From NCBI RefSeq assembly GCF_030818955.1, contig NZ_JAUTBF010000001.1, positions 496,001-560,000 on the forward strand: a stretch of DNA of 64,000 nt. The letters run 5' to 3'. A program made the translations under genes and the position numbers. Positions within the stretch are counted from its first letter, which is position 1; each line of letters opens with the position of its first letter. Positions 35,684 through 44,816 of the stretch are shown piece after piece. Source of the DNA: Microbacterium trichothecenolyticum. GTDB taxonomy: Bacteria; Actinomycetota; Actinomycetes; Actinomycetales; Microbacteriaceae. The notes under the pieces are model-generated. The model ran no database searches. It had not been told where the DNA came from and was given only the letters and a program-made list of their open reading frames with translations.

Positions 35684-37471
35684 ATGGTTGCAGAAAAGGG
35701 TCCGAAGCACGATAGTTGGACGGCGGCTTTCCGGCAATTCTCGCAGTCCCTCGAGTTGGGGGCCGACGGGATTGGGCTTTTCGCTATCGATCAAAGATTC
35801 GGTGTGGAAGACGTTCGGACCGCAGCGGTTGAGTCCATCACCGGGGGTGGCGATGACAAGAAGCTGGATGTAATATTCCTCGATGTAAGTCGCGGGCTAT
35901 TAGTTATTGCGCAGTGCTTCGATTCACCAAAGCCGAAGCAGGCTGCACCAGCCAACAAGGCATCAGACCTAAATTCCGCGGTCGCATGGCTCTTGAATTC
36001 CAGTATTGACTCGGTTCCGGAAGAGATTCGCGGTAGAGTTGCGGAAGTGAGGGATGCGCTCGAAGCTGACATGATTCGAGACTTCCACCTCTGGTATGTG
36101 CACAATGCGCCGGAGTCAAAGAACGCGTCGGTAGAGGTTCTCAATGCCGAGCGAACCGCCGCCAAGCTACTCTCGAAACGAGGTGGCGTTCAAGTTTTCG
36201 GTGCGGAGGTTGGAACCGAGACGCTGGAGCGGTGGTACCTCGGTTCGAAGCGTGCAATTAAGGCGACGAGTAAATTCTCAGTTAGGGTCGCCGATGCTAT
36301 TGAGATTTCGAGTGATCGATGGAGTTCAGTGACGACGCTTGTCCCCGGACATTGGCTCCGTCAACTGTTCTTGGATCATAAAGAAGATCTCTTCTCGGCA
36401 AATGTGCGGGATTACTTGGGCTCCAGGCGTAGCGGCGACAACATTAACAACGGGATCAAGGAAACCGCTACTACGGAGCCGTCGGATTTTGCTGTCTACA
36501 ACAACGGAGTGACGGCTCTAGTTCTTGACTACCACCTCGGACCGCGAGCCCGTGCTGGACGCAAACTGGACGTCGTGGGTATCTCGGTGGTTAATGGAGC
36601 GCAGACTACTGGCTCGCTCGGGTCACTTCCAGAAGATCCCGATCCCGACCTTCTTGTTCCTATTCGGTTTGTGAAATCGAGCGACGAGCAACTGCTGGCG
36701 AAGATCGTACGCTTCAACAACATGCAGAATAAAGTTCAGGCTGCAGACTTTCGGAGTGGTGACGAAATTCAGAACCGGTTACGTTCCGAGTTTCAGGGTA
36801 TGGCCGGCGTGAGCTACGATGGCGGCCGCCGAGGAGGATCGAGCGATGCAATCAAGCGAAGTCGTACATCGATTGCGGCTCATACGGTTGGGCAGGTTCT
36901 AACCGCGTTCCACGGCGATCCTGTGGCGGCGTATGACAAGAAGGCTGACATCTGGGTGGATGACGGATTATACTCGCGGATCTTCTCTGAGCGAACCTCG
37001 GCCGCACACATCCTTTTCGCGTATTCCCTTTACGACGCCCTGACTACTCGCCTGCTCACTCTACGAGGTAAGGCTCGCGTGGGTGGACCCGGGCTGACAG
37101 AGCCCGAGGAGAAGGAACTACGCTTCTTGTCGCTAAAGGGCGCTCCCTACCTTCTTGTCGAAGTCGTGGCTCGATCTCTCGAGACCATCATTGGGCAGAC
37201 CGTTCCTAACAGGTTTGCGTTGCGATTCAGTGGAACGCCGACGTTGGCCGATTCAGCCGCAAAGTGGCAGATTGTGATCGATGCTGTGCTGCCGCTCTCC
37301 GAACAGCTGCGTGGTGCATTCAATCGGGGACGAGTAGTTCGCGACGGAAAGGACGCGGCGATCGTTGCGTTCGACGGTCTGTTTCGCGCTCTCCAAAGCC
37401 TCCGCCCGGAAGCGTTTCAGGAGTTCGCCAAGGCCGTGAAGGTAGTGGAGCCCGAACTGCAAAAGAGCTGA
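35684..37471 (+). CDS. AIPR-family (abortive infection phage resistance) protein
   Basis: The 595-aa protein carries AIPR-domain landmarks: LFSANVRDYLG (about 236-246), NINNGIKET, FAVYNNGVTALVL (269-281), VVNGAQTTGSLG (302-313), and RFNNMQNKVQAADFRSGDEIQNRL. Many family members have a restriction-type nuclease-like N-terminus with a D...QxK core. Here Asp62, Asp67 and Gln77 fit it, but the expected Lys is Phe79 (QCF), so that activity may be lost. The role is inferred as phage defence. GC is near 50-55%, codon use differs from the roughly 70% GC neighbours, and the GGATGCC word is absent, so it is probably acquired. It has a good ribosome site (AGGGGGGG) and no partner gene. Confidence 0.85.
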   Translation: MVAEKGPKHDSWTAAFRQFSQSLELGADGIGLFAIDQRFGVEDVRTAAVESITGGGDDKKLDVIFLDVSRGLLVIAQCFDSPKPKQAAPANKASDLNSAVAWLLNSSIDSVPEEIRGRVAEVRDALEADMIRDFHLWYVHNAPESKNASVEVLNAERTAAKLLSKRGGVQVFGAEVGTETLERWYLGSKRAIKATSKFSVRVADAIEISSDRWSSVTTLVPGHWLRQLFLDHKEDLFSANVRDYLGSRRSGDNINNGIKETATTEPSDFAVYNNGVTALVLDYHLGPRARAGRKLDVVGISVVNGAQTTGSLGSLPEDPDPDLLVPIRFVKSSDEQLLAKIVRFNNMQNKVQAADFRSGDEIQNRLRSEFQGMAGVSYDGGRRGGSSDAIKRSRTSIAAHTVGQVLTAFHGDPVAAYDKKADIWVDDGLYSRIFSERTSAAHILFAYSLYDALTTRLLTLRGKARVGGPGLTEPEEKELRFLSLKGAPYLLVEVVARSLETIIGQTVPNRFALRFSGTPTLADSAAKWQIVIDAVLPLSEQLRGAFNRGRVVRDGKDAAIVAFDGLFRALQSLRPEAFQEFAKAVKVVEPELQKS

Positions 37472-37543
37472 GCTGGGCTCTGCACCGGATTGATCTACCT
37501 CAGGGCGGACGGACGCGATGGTTTCCGGCGACTGCGCGTGGCG

Positions 37544-38626
37544 TCAGAGCAGCACCTTCTTCCATGCTCCTTCGTAGGCCGCGGGGACGAAGCCGATCTC
37601 CTCGTTGATCGAGAGCATCGGGCGGTTCTCCTCCGCGTTGTAGGTGAGGACGCGCGGGGAGTCGGGCGCGATGTCCCGCCAGGCGAGTAGGCCCGCGCAC
37701 TTCACGAGCATCCCGAGGCGGTGGCCGCGGTGCCCGGCGAGCACCAGGGTGTCGTGCTGGTGCGTCGCGCCGGCGCGGTCCTTGCCGATGGCCAGTTCGT
37801 TGAAGGCGACGAGGTCTCCGCTGTCGATGTGCTGCGCGGCCGTGACGAGCAGGAGTCGTCCGGCGTCGAGGTAGGTGCGTTCGTAGCGGCGCACGCGCGC
37901 GGCATCCCACACCTCGCCGTCGAACTCCAAACCCGCGGCCGGCGCGTCGGTCACCATGCGCTCCTTCATCCGCGCGAGCCCCTCGACGAACTCGTCGGGA
38001 GTCGGCAGCGTCCACTGGACGACGCGGTATCCGACCGCGGCCTCCTCGGCGCGGGCGAGCAGCTCCTCCAGGCGCGGGCGTGCCTGCGCGAGGTCGAGGG
38101 AGCTCATGCGCTCGACCTGTTCGAGCGTGTGCCCGGATGCCAGGAAGTACCGCGCGATGTGATCGTGCGGCACCGAGCCGAAGCCGGTGGGGGCCTCCAG
38201 GTGCGGGCCGTCCGCGGCGGGGTGCTCCGCCCAGGACTGTAGGACGGTCCGACCATGTTCGCGCGCGGTGCGCTCGACGAGCTCGAACCCGGCCCGGCCG
38301 ATGCCGCGCCCCCAGACGGAGCGGAGCAGCTCGACGAGCCAGAACCCCGACCGGGCGCCGTCTTCTTGCGGAAGGTCGAGGCCGACGCGGCCGACGACCT
38401 CGCCGTCGAGCACCGCCAGCCAGGAGAAGCGCAATTGTGCGGGGTCGAGCTGAAAGTTCGGGAGGAGCTCGTCGGCGGGCATGAAGTGATCGTCGTGGCC
38501 GGAGATCTCGGCGTACACGAGATTGCGGACGCGCGTCATCTCGCGGAAGTCCACGGCGTCGTCGCCGTCGATGGAGGCCGGGATGTGGAGGCGTCGGAAC
38601 TCGAGGCCGGCGGGGAACGTGGTCAT
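37544..38626 (-). CDS. Double-GNAT N-acetyltransferase
   Basis: The 360-aa protein contains two acetyltransferase halves. The N-half has SWLAVLDGEVVGRVGLDLP and the acetyl-CoA loop SVWGRGIGRAGFELVERTA. The C-half has FNELAIGKDRAGATHQHDTLVLAGHRGHRLGMLVKCAGL and NAEENRPMLSINEEIGFVPAA. This architecture is common in actinobacterial GNATs of unknown substrate and resembles mycothiol-synthase-like or tabtoxin-type layouts. ATG 38626 follows AAGGA. It is the last gene of a short operon read from about 39240. Confidence 0.88.
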   Translation of the reverse strand: MTTFPAGLEFRRLHIPASIDGDDAVDFREMTRVRNLVYAEISGHDDHFMPADELLPNFQLDPAQLRFSWLAVLDGEVVGRVGLDLPQEDGARSGFWLVELLRSVWGRGIGRAGFELVERTAREHGRTVLQSWAEHPAADGPHLEAPTGFGSVPHDHIARYFLASGHTLEQVERMSSLDLAQARPRLEELLARAEEAAVGYRVVQWTLPTPDEFVEGLARMKERMVTDAPAAGLEFDGEVWDAARVRRYERTYLDAGRLLLVTAAQHIDSGDLVAFNELAIGKDRAGATHQHDTLVLAGHRGHRLGMLVKCAGLLAWRDIAPDSPRVLTYNAEENRPMLSINEEIGFVPAAYEGAWKKVLL

Positions 38627-38688
38627 GAGGTGTCCTTCGTGGGGAGAGGGAGGGGTGCGCGCCGCCCGCGGGGGACGGCGCGCACCGA

Positions 38689-38955
38689 TCAGGAAGGCGG
38701 ACGCAGCAGCGTCGCCGCGCGGTACCAGTCGCGTTCGCGCTGTTCGCGCTGCGCCGTCTGGACACGCGCCCGGTGGGCGTCGGCCGTGCGGAGCTCGATC
38801 ACCTGCACGCGCGCGGCGTGGCGCGTCAGCAGCCAGAGGCCGAGACGGAGGGTGAGTCGATCGATGAGGCCGACGCGGCGGTCGGTGGTCGAGGGAAGGG
38901 AAACGGTGGGCGTGGCCGCGGTGTGCTGCGGCGCGCGCGTGGGCAGGGTGCTCAT
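38689..38955 (-). CDS. Small protein of unknown function (88 aa)
   Basis: It starts at ATG 38955 (MSTLPTRAPQHTAAT). After a Thr/Pro-rich N-terminus comes an amphipathic, Arg-rich stretch (RVGLIDRLTLRLGLWLLTRHAARVQ) and a charged helix (TAQREQRERDWYRAATLL). No family is recognised. It lies between the 37-residue ORF and the GNAT gene on the same strand, 62 bases before the GNAT start, so co-expression is likely. Confidence 0.6.
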   Translation of the reverse strand: MSTLPTRAPQHTAATPTVSLPSTTDRRVGLIDRLTLRLGLWLLTRHAARVQVIELRTADAHRARVQTAQREQRERDWYRAATLLRPPS

Positions 38956-39095
38956 GCGGAGGCTCCGAAATGGGGGGAGAGCGAGGGAGGACGGCGAGCG
39001 ATGCTCGCGCGGTGAGGGATCGAGAGATCCGGATGCCCGGCATCCACGAGGATGCGGCACGGAAGGCGGAGGCGCGGGGCGTCTCGACGCGGGGG

Positions 39096-39209
39096 TCAGC
39101 CCTGGTGAGAGGGCATTCCGACGACGGTGGTCACTCCGGCGGACGGGGCAGACAGCACGGGAACGGCGATGAAGCCGGTAGCGGCGAAGCCGGTGGTGTT
39201 GCGAATCAT
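39096..39209 (-). CDS. Tiny ORF of 37 residues with a strong promoter and ribosome site
   Basis: ATG 39209 to TGA 39096 encodes MIRNTTGFAATGFIAVPVLS followed by a Ser/Thr/Val stretch ending PSHQG. The ribosome site AAAGGAGGT lies eight bases before the ATG, the best Shine-Dalgarno I found in the window. A near-consensus promoter lies upstream. The peptide is mildly hydrophobic, has no Cys or Leu/Trp codon cluster, and is not an obvious attenuator leader. It could be a small membrane or secreted peptide, or a translation entry site for the following genes. Confidence 0.6.
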   Translation of the reverse strand: MIRNTTGFAATGFIAVPVLSAPSAGVTTVVGMPSHQG

Positions 39210-39245
39210 GGGAGGACCTCCTTTCGTCGTCGGTTGCGACCCCCG

Positions 39246-39275
39246 ACGCTAGCGGGGGCGTTCGGCGAATGTCAA
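39246..39275 (-). promoter_or_regulatory. Near-consensus promoter of the tiny-ORF/GNAT operon
   Basis: Reading leftward: TTGACA (39275-39270), an 18-base spacer and TAGCGT (39251-39246). The -10 sits inside an inverted repeat, CCCCC (39240-39244) and GGGGG (39254-39258) around the palindrome CGCTAGCG, which could be an operator. TTGACA is rare among the promoters of this window. Bases 39276-39401 before smc show nothing else. Confidence 0.7.
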
Positions 39276-39401
39276 GCTGACTTCCAGATTCGCGCGTCGC
39301 CCGGGCGCGCCGCAGCCGGTGTCACCGGCTTGCCGCCGCGGAATCCCGGGGCTCATCCGGTAGCGTGAGGCGCTCAGGACCGGGGCGGGAGGCGCGGCGA
39401 C

Positions 39402-42400
39402 ATGCACTTGAAGAGCGTGACGCTCAAGGGCTTCAAGTCGTTCGCCCAGTCCACGACCTTCGCGCTCGAACCGGGTGTGACCTGCATCGTGGGCCCCAAC
39501 GGATCGGGCAAGTCCAACGTCGTCGACGCCCTCGCGTGGGTGATGGGCGAGCAGGGGGCGAAGACCCTGCGCGGCGGCAAGATGGAGGACGTCATCTTCG
39601 CCGGCACGTCCACCCGCGGGCCGCTCGGACGCGCCGAGGTCCAGTTGACGATCGACAACTCCGACGGCGCTCTGCCGATCGAGTACAGCGAGGTCACGAT
39701 CAGCCGCACGCTGTTCCGCACCGGCGCCAGCGAATACGCGATCAACGGGCAGACAAGCCGCCTGCTGGACGTGCAGGAGCTGCTCAGCGACTCGGGTCTC
39801 GGCCGCGAGATGCACGTGATCATCGGGCAGGGGCGACTGGACACGGTGCTGCAGGCCACTGCCGAGGATCGGCGCGGTTTCATCGAGGAGGCCGCGGGCA
39901 TCCTCAAGCACCGCCGCCGCAAAGAAAAGACCGTCCGCAAGCTCGACGCGATGGAAGCGAACCTGACGCGCCTCAGCGACCTCGCCGGCGAACTGCGCCG
40001 GCAGTTGAAGCCCCTGGGCAAGCAGGCCGAGGTCGCGCGCGAGGCCGCCGGGATCGCGGCGGTGGTGCGCGACGCGAAGGCCCGTCTCTTCGCCGACGAG
40101 CTCGTCCGGCTCCGCACCCAGCTCGCTGACGCCGCGCGCGCCGAGACCGAACGCCATACCGAGCGGTTGGTGCTCCAGGAGCAGGCGGACGGCCTGCGTC
40201 GACGGGTCGAGCGGCTGGAGGAGGAGCAGCGCTCCGAGGCCGTGGACCACGCGCGTCGCGTGGCCTTCTCGCTCGAACAGGTGCAGGAACGACTCCGCGG
40301 TCTCTACACCCTCGCCGGTCAGCGTCTCGCCCTGCTGTCCGACGACGATCGCGACCAGATCGCCTTCTCGCCGACCGTCTCGCAGGCGACGATCGACGAC
40401 CTCCGCAGCGAGATCGATGACATCGCGGCCGGCCTGGGGGACGCCCAGGATGCCGCCGCGGACGCCGCCCGCGCGGTGACGCGCGCTCGCGGCGATCTCG
40501 ATGCGCTGGACGTCGACATCGCGGCGCAGAGCGCGCTCGTCTCGGAGCACGACATGAAGCTCACCGCCCTGCGGGGCGCGGCCGCGGCGGCGTCGTCGAC
40601 CCGGGATGCCGTCCGCGCGGGCGTCGAACGACAGCAACGCGCGCTGGACGCGGCGTTGGCCCGCCGTGCCGAGGCCGAGGAGGCCCTCGCCGCTCTCGAC
40701 CCCGCCGCGGCACCCGAGGCGTCGACCGCCGAGCACGCCGCCGCCTACGAACGTGCGCAGCGCGCTGCCAACGACGCGGAGTCCGCCGTCACGGACCTGC
40801 GCGAACGCCTGCACGCGTCCGAACGCGAACGCGACGCACTCTCCGCGCAGACCACGGCGCTCGGTCGCGCTCTGGACGTGCGCAACGCCGCCGCCGACCT
40901 CGTCGCCTCCGGGCAGCCAGGGGTGCGCGGCCTGGTCGGCGATGCGGTCAAGGTCACGTCGGGGTACGAGGCCGCCGTCGCGGCCGCGCTCGGGTCGCTC
41001 GCTGAGGGCGTCCTCGTCGACGACGCCGACGCGGCCTTCGCGACGGCCCGGGCGGCCTCCGAAGACGATCTGGGTATCGTCGAGATCGCTGTCGCGACCC
41101 CCGCGCGCGGCGAGCCGCCGGTCGCCGCCGTGGAGGGCGGTGTCCGCGCGATCGATGTCGTGACGGCCCCGGCGGGGGTGCTCGGCATCCTGTCGCGCGT
41201 TCTGATCGTCGATGACCTCGAGAGCGCCCGCGCGGCGCTGGCCGACCTCGACGCGGGGGCGATTCTCGTCACGCGGGCGGGGGAGGTTCTGACGACCCAC
41301 ACCCTGCGGGCGGGCTCGGGCGCCGGCCGGTCACGCCTCGAACTGGCCGCCGAGCGGGATGCCGCCGCGGAGCGCCTCTCGGAGATCGTCGTCGTCGCCG
41401 ACTCGCTGCGCGAAGCCCTGAGCGATGCGCAGCGGACGCTGACCGACGCCCGACAGCGGACCAAGGACACCCTCGCCACTCTCCGCTCGCACGATGCGGC
41501 GCTTGCCGCGCACGCCGAGAAGGTCAACCGCGTCACCGTGCGGCACGAGGCCGCGGTCGCCGAATGCGAACGCCTCGAGGCCGGTCTCGCGCAGGCGGCG
41601 GACGCCGTCACCGAGGCGGAGGACGCGGCCGCGGCGGCGGATGCCGCGTTCGCGCGCGCCGCGGAGGCTCCGCGGCCCATCCTCGACGCCTCGGCGCGGG
41701 ACGGGCTGCTCGCCGAGCTCGAGGCTGCCCGCGAGACGGAGATGCGAGCGCGGCTCGACATCGAGACGTTGAAGGAGCGCGTCCGCGCGGGGGAGGCCCG
41801 CATCGTCCAGCTGGAGCAGCAGCGCGAGCGCGAACGTGCGGCGGCCGAGGAAGCCGCCCGCCGCGCGGTCGTCCGCCGCGCCCAGCGGGAGATCGCGGCG
41901 GACGTCGCGCGGCAGTTGCCCGCGCTGCTCGATTCGGTCGACCGGTCCGTCAGCCAGGCCCGTGTCCAGCTCGCGGCGGCCGAGGCCACGCGGACCGCCG
42001 TCTCGGCGGATCTGGCGAGAGCACGCGCCGACGAGACCGAAGTCCGCGAGCGTCTGGCGCGCCTCACGGAGAGCGTGCACGGCCTCGAGCTGCAGATGCA
42101 CGAGAAGCGACTGCACGTGACGAGTCTGCTCGAGCGCGTGCAGTCCGAGCTCGCCCTCGACGAGGACATTCTCATTTCGGAATATGGTCCGGACCAGCCG
42201 ATCCCGACCGATGGAGAGGGTGAGCCGACCGCGTTCGACCGGTCCGCGCAGAAACGGCGCCTGCAAGACGCCGAGCGCAAACTGAGTCAGCTCGGCCGGG
42301 TGAACCCGCTGGCCCTCGAGGAGTTCGCGGCGCTGGAGCAGCGTCACGCGTTCCTCACGGAGCAGCTCGCCGACCTGCAGCAGACGCGCAGCGACCTGCA

Positions 42401-42923
42401 GACGATCATCGCCGAGCTCGACGAGCGCATGCAGACGATCTTCGTCGCGGCCTTCGAGGACACGCGCGCGGCTTTCACGGAGATCTTCCCGATCCTGTTC
42501 CCGGGCGGTGCCGGGAGCATCTCGCTGACCGATCCCGACAACCCGCTGACGACGGGCATCGAGGTCGCCGTCCGCCCCGTGGGGAAGAAGATCGAACGTC
42601 TGTCGCTGCTTTCCGGCGGAGAGCGATCACTCGCGGCCGTCGCGTTCTTGACCTCGATCTTCACCGCGCGGCCGAGCCCCTTCTACATCCTCGACGAGGT
42701 CGAGGCGGCCCTCGACGACGCGAACCTCGGTCGCCTGCTCGGCGTGTTCGAGAAGCTCCGGGCGAGCAGTCAGCTCATCGTCATCACGCACCAGAAGCGC
42801 ACGATGGAGATCGCTGACGCGCTGTACGGCGTCTCGATGCGCCAGGACGGGGTGTCGGCCGTCGTCGGGCAGCGCGTGGGCGACCGTGCCGCGAGCCGGG
42901 CGGAAGCCGCGCCCGTAAGCTGA
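39402..42923 (+). CDS. smc: Chromosome segregation protein SMC
   Basis: This 1173-aa condensin ATPase has Walker A GPNGSGKSNVV (residues 31-41), then a long coiled coil, the hinge at about 500-640 (GVRGLVGDAVKVTSGYEAAV), and a second coiled coil. The C-terminal ATPase half has the signature LSGGERSLAAVAFL and Walker B FYILDEVEAALDD. ATG 39402 is preceded by GGGAGG. ScpA and ScpB partners are not in the window. It is followed by ftsY after four bases. Confidence 0.98.
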   Translation: MHLKSVTLKGFKSFAQSTTFALEPGVTCIVGPNGSGKSNVVDALAWVMGEQGAKTLRGGKMEDVIFAGTSTRGPLGRAEVQLTIDNSDGALPIEYSEVTISRTLFRTGASEYAINGQTSRLLDVQELLSDSGLGREMHVIIGQGRLDTVLQATAEDRRGFIEEAAGILKHRRRKEKTVRKLDAMEANLTRLSDLAGELRRQLKPLGKQAEVAREAAGIAAVVRDAKARLFADELVRLRTQLADAARAETERHTERLVLQEQADGLRRRVERLEEEQRSEAVDHARRVAFSLEQVQERLRGLYTLAGQRLALLSDDDRDQIAFSPTVSQATIDDLRSEIDDIAAGLGDAQDAAADAARAVTRARGDLDALDVDIAAQSALVSEHDMKLTALRGAAAAASSTRDAVRAGVERQQRALDAALARRAEAEEALAALDPAAAPEASTAEHAAAYERAQRAANDAESAVTDLRERLHASERERDALSAQTTALGRALDVRNAAADLVASGQPGVRGLVGDAVKVTSGYEAAVAAALGSLAEGVLVDDADAAFATARAASEDDLGIVEIAVATPARGEPPVAAVEGGVRAIDVVTAPAGVLGILSRVLIVDDLESARAALADLDAGAILVTRAGEVLTTHTLRAGSGAGRSRLELAAERDAAAERLSEIVVVADSLREALSDAQRTLTDARQRTKDTLATLRSHDAALAAHAEKVNRVTVRHEAAVAECERLEAGLAQAADAVTEAEDAAAAADAAFARAAEAPRPILDASARDGLLAELEAARETEMRARLDIETLKERVRAGEARIVQLEQQRERERAAAEEAARRAVVRRAQREIAADVARQLPALLDSVDRSVSQARVQLAAAEATRTAVSADLARARADETEVRERLARLTESVHGLELQMHEKRLHVTSLLERVQSELALDEDILISEYGPDQPIPTDGEGEPTAFDRSAQKRRLQDAERKLSQLGRVNPLALEEFAALEQRHAFLTEQLADLQQTRSDLQTIIAELDERMQTIFVAAFEDTRAAFTEIFPILFPGGAGSISLTDPDNPLTTGIEVAVRPVGKKIERLSLLSGGERSLAAVAFLTSIFTARPSPFYILDEVEAALDDANLGRLLGVFEKLRASSQLIVITHQKRTMEIADALYGVSMRQDGVSAVVGQRVGDRAASRAEAAPVS
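42916..42921 (+). promoter_or_regulatory. -10 hexamer of ftsY inside the end of smc
   Basis: TAAGCT lies six bases before the ftsY ATG and covers the smc stop codon. It is a candidate leaderless internal promoter. Confidence 0.4.
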
Positions 42924-42927
42924 AGCA

Positions 42928-43800
42928 ATGGCTGAGAACTCCTGGTCGCTGGGCCGCGCGCTGCGCGGGCTGTTCGTCAAACCCACCATCGATGAGACGA
43001 CGTGGGACGACCTGGAGACGGCGCTGCTGACCGCGGACTTCGGCCCCGACGTGACCGAACGCCTCATCGACGAGCTGCGCGAGAAGGTCGAGCGCTATCG
43101 CACGACCGACCCGCGCGACCTGCAGCGCATGCTCCGCGAGACGCTCGAGGAGCACTTCGCGAAGTTCGACACCACCCTGCGCCTGACGGAGCGGCCGGCC
43201 GTGGTGCTCGTGGTGGGTGTGAACGGCGTGGGCAAGACCACCACGATCGGCAAGTTCGCGAAGTTCCTGCAGCGCTACGGGCGCACGGTGACGGTGGGCG
43301 CCGCCGACACGTTCCGCGCCGCCGCGGTCGATCAGCTGGCCACGTGGGCTGAGCGCGGGGGAGCCACGATCGTGCGCCCGCAGCACGAGGGCCAAGACCC
43401 CGCATCCGTCGCCTTCCAGACCGTCGCGCACGCGAAAGAGACCGGCACCGAGATCGTGCTCGTCGACACCGCCGGCCGCCTGCACACCAAGGGCGGGCTC
43501 ATGGACGAGCTCGGCAAGATCAAGCGCGTGATCGAGAAACAGGCGCCGATCAGCGAAGTACTCCTCGTGCTGGATGCCACGACCGGACAGAACGGCCTCA
43601 TGCAGGCGCAGGCGTTCCTCGACAGCGCCGGCGTCACGGGGCTCGTGCTCACCAAGCTCGACGGCTCGGCCAAGGGCGGTTTCGTGCTCGCGGTGCAGGA
43701 GCGCACCGGTATTCCGGTCAAGCTCCTCGGCCAGGGCGAGGGCATCAACGACCTCACCGGTTTCACCCCGCACGTGTTCGCCGCGTCGCTGGTGGACTGA
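42928..43800 (+). CDS. ftsY: Signal recognition particle receptor FtsY
   Basis: This 290-aa SRP GTPase receives ribosome-nascent-chain complexes at the membrane. It has a short N domain without the long acidic A domain. G motifs are GVNGVGKTTTIGKFAKFL (G1), DTFRAAAVDQL, VLVDTAGRLHTKGGLMDEL (G3), TKLDGSAKGGFV (G4) and LGQGEGINDLTGF. The partner Ffh is encoded 3.5 kb downstream. Confidence 0.97.
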   Translation: MAENSWSLGRALRGLFVKPTIDETTWDDLETALLTADFGPDVTERLIDELREKVERYRTTDPRDLQRMLRETLEEHFAKFDTTLRLTERPAVVLVVGVNGVGKTTTIGKFAKFLQRYGRTVTVGAADTFRAAAVDQLATWAERGGATIVRPQHEGQDPASVAFQTVAHAKETGTEIVLVDTAGRLHTKGGLMDELGKIKRVIEKQAPISEVLLVLDATTGQNGLMQAQAFLDSAGVTGLVLTKLDGSAKGGFVLAVQERTGIPVKLLGQGEGINDLTGFTPHVFAASLVD

Positions 43801-43873
43801 CCGGCCCTCATCGCACCACGGCGCCCGGGCGGGTCGTCTTCCCGAACACGGGGCGGGCTGCTTACATGGACTC

Positions 43874-44374
43874 ATGGCCATCGAGCACGATTTCTTCGGA
43901 CTCCTCGAGTCGGGCCCCGACGGGTCGATCTTCTGGAGCGAGAACGTCGAGTTCGGCGATCAGAGCGTCACGGTCGACCTGACGGCACCCGACCAAGACG
44001 ACGTGTCGGTCGAGGCGCTCGACGTCGCGGCATCCATGATCTCCTCGCTCGAGGCGATCGATCTCGCCGCCCGCAACGCCATGGTGAACGAGCTCGACGA
44101 CCGCACGAGCGAGGTGACCGAGTACATCCTGCAGCAGCAGTCGACCCTCGGCGACGAGCTCGAAGATCTGCTCACCGATGTGACGGGCGACACCCATATC
44201 GACGTCATCAAGGCGCTGCAGCTGATGAGCATGACGATCCTCGCCGACGAGCACGGGGGAGCCGACCCCTTCGCGGTACTGGAGTACGCCCTCGACCCCG
44301 ACGCCACCGATGACGTGCTGCTGGTCAACCTCGCCTCCGACGGGCGCGTGCAGTCGGTCACGAGCGCCGACTGA
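43874..44374 (+). CDS. DUF2004 domain protein
   Basis: The 166-aa acidic cytoplasmic protein starts MAIEHDFFGLLESGPDGSIFWSE, the DUF2004 pattern, and continues with helical segments (SSLEAIDLAARNAMVNELDD, then EYILQQQSTLGDELEDLLTD). DUF2004 proteins are often annotated as putative immunity-type proteins, but no toxin gene lies nearby, so the function is open. It is followed four bases later by the next gene on the same strand. Confidence 0.7.
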   Translation: MAIEHDFFGLLESGPDGSIFWSENVEFGDQSVTVDLTAPDQDDVSVEALDVAASMISSLEAIDLAARNAMVNELDDRTSEVTEYILQQQSTLGDELEDLLTDVTGDTHIDVIKALQLMSMTILADEHGGADPFAVLEYALDPDATDDVLLVNLASDGRVQSVTSAD

Positions 44375-44378
44375 CCGC

Positions 44379-44807
44379 GTGCAGACCTTCCTGCCGTATC
44401 CGTCGTTCGCCGACTCCGCGAGAGCCCTGGATGCCAAGCGCCTGGGCAAGCAGCGCGTCGAGACGTTTCAGCTGCTGCGGGCGCTCACGGTGCCGGATCA
44501 CGGCTGGCGCCACCATCCGGCGGCCAAGATGTGGGACGGTCACCTGCCCGCGCTCGTGTCGTACGGCCTGGTCATGACCGACGAGTGGATCGCGCAGGGG
44601 CGCAACGACACGGTTCGCGAGAAGATCCGCGTGTTCGCGCCGGAGGTCGACGGGGTGCCGCAGAGCGCTCTCGACCTGCCGCCGTGGATCGGCGACGAGG
44701 CTTTCCACCTCGCGCACCGGTCCGACCTCATCCGTAAGGACGCCGAGTTCTACGTGCCCCGCTTCGGCGACGTGCCCGACGACCTGCCCTACATCTGGCC
44801 GGTGTGA
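44379..44807 (+). CDS. MSMEG_6728-type conserved protein
   Basis: The 142-aa protein begins MQTFLPYPSFADSARALDAKRLGKQRVE, followed by HHPAAKMWDGHLPAL and LVMTDEWIAQGRNDTVREK. This matches a conserved family seen in mycobacteria and other actinobacteria and distantly related to pyrimidine-dimer glycosylase-like proteins. The conserved Arg, Gln, His and Trp positions are intact. The biochemical role is unproven. GTG 44379 follows the DUF2004 stop by four bases, so the pair is likely cotranscribed. Confidence 0.65.
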   Translation: MQTFLPYPSFADSARALDAKRLGKQRVETFQLLRALTVPDHGWRHHPAAKMWDGHLPALVSYGLVMTDEWIAQGRNDTVREKIRVFAPEVDGVPQSALDLPPWIGDEAFHLAHRSDLIRKDAEFYVPRFGDVPDDLPYIWPV

Positions 44808-44816
44808 GCCGCGCGC

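Noticed and set aside
37544..39043. GNAT protein starting far upstream, giving 499 residues
   Set aside because: The first 139 residues are Arg/Pro/His-rich antisense-like text overlapping the 88-residue gene. ATG 38626 has a ribosome site and starts the conserved region.
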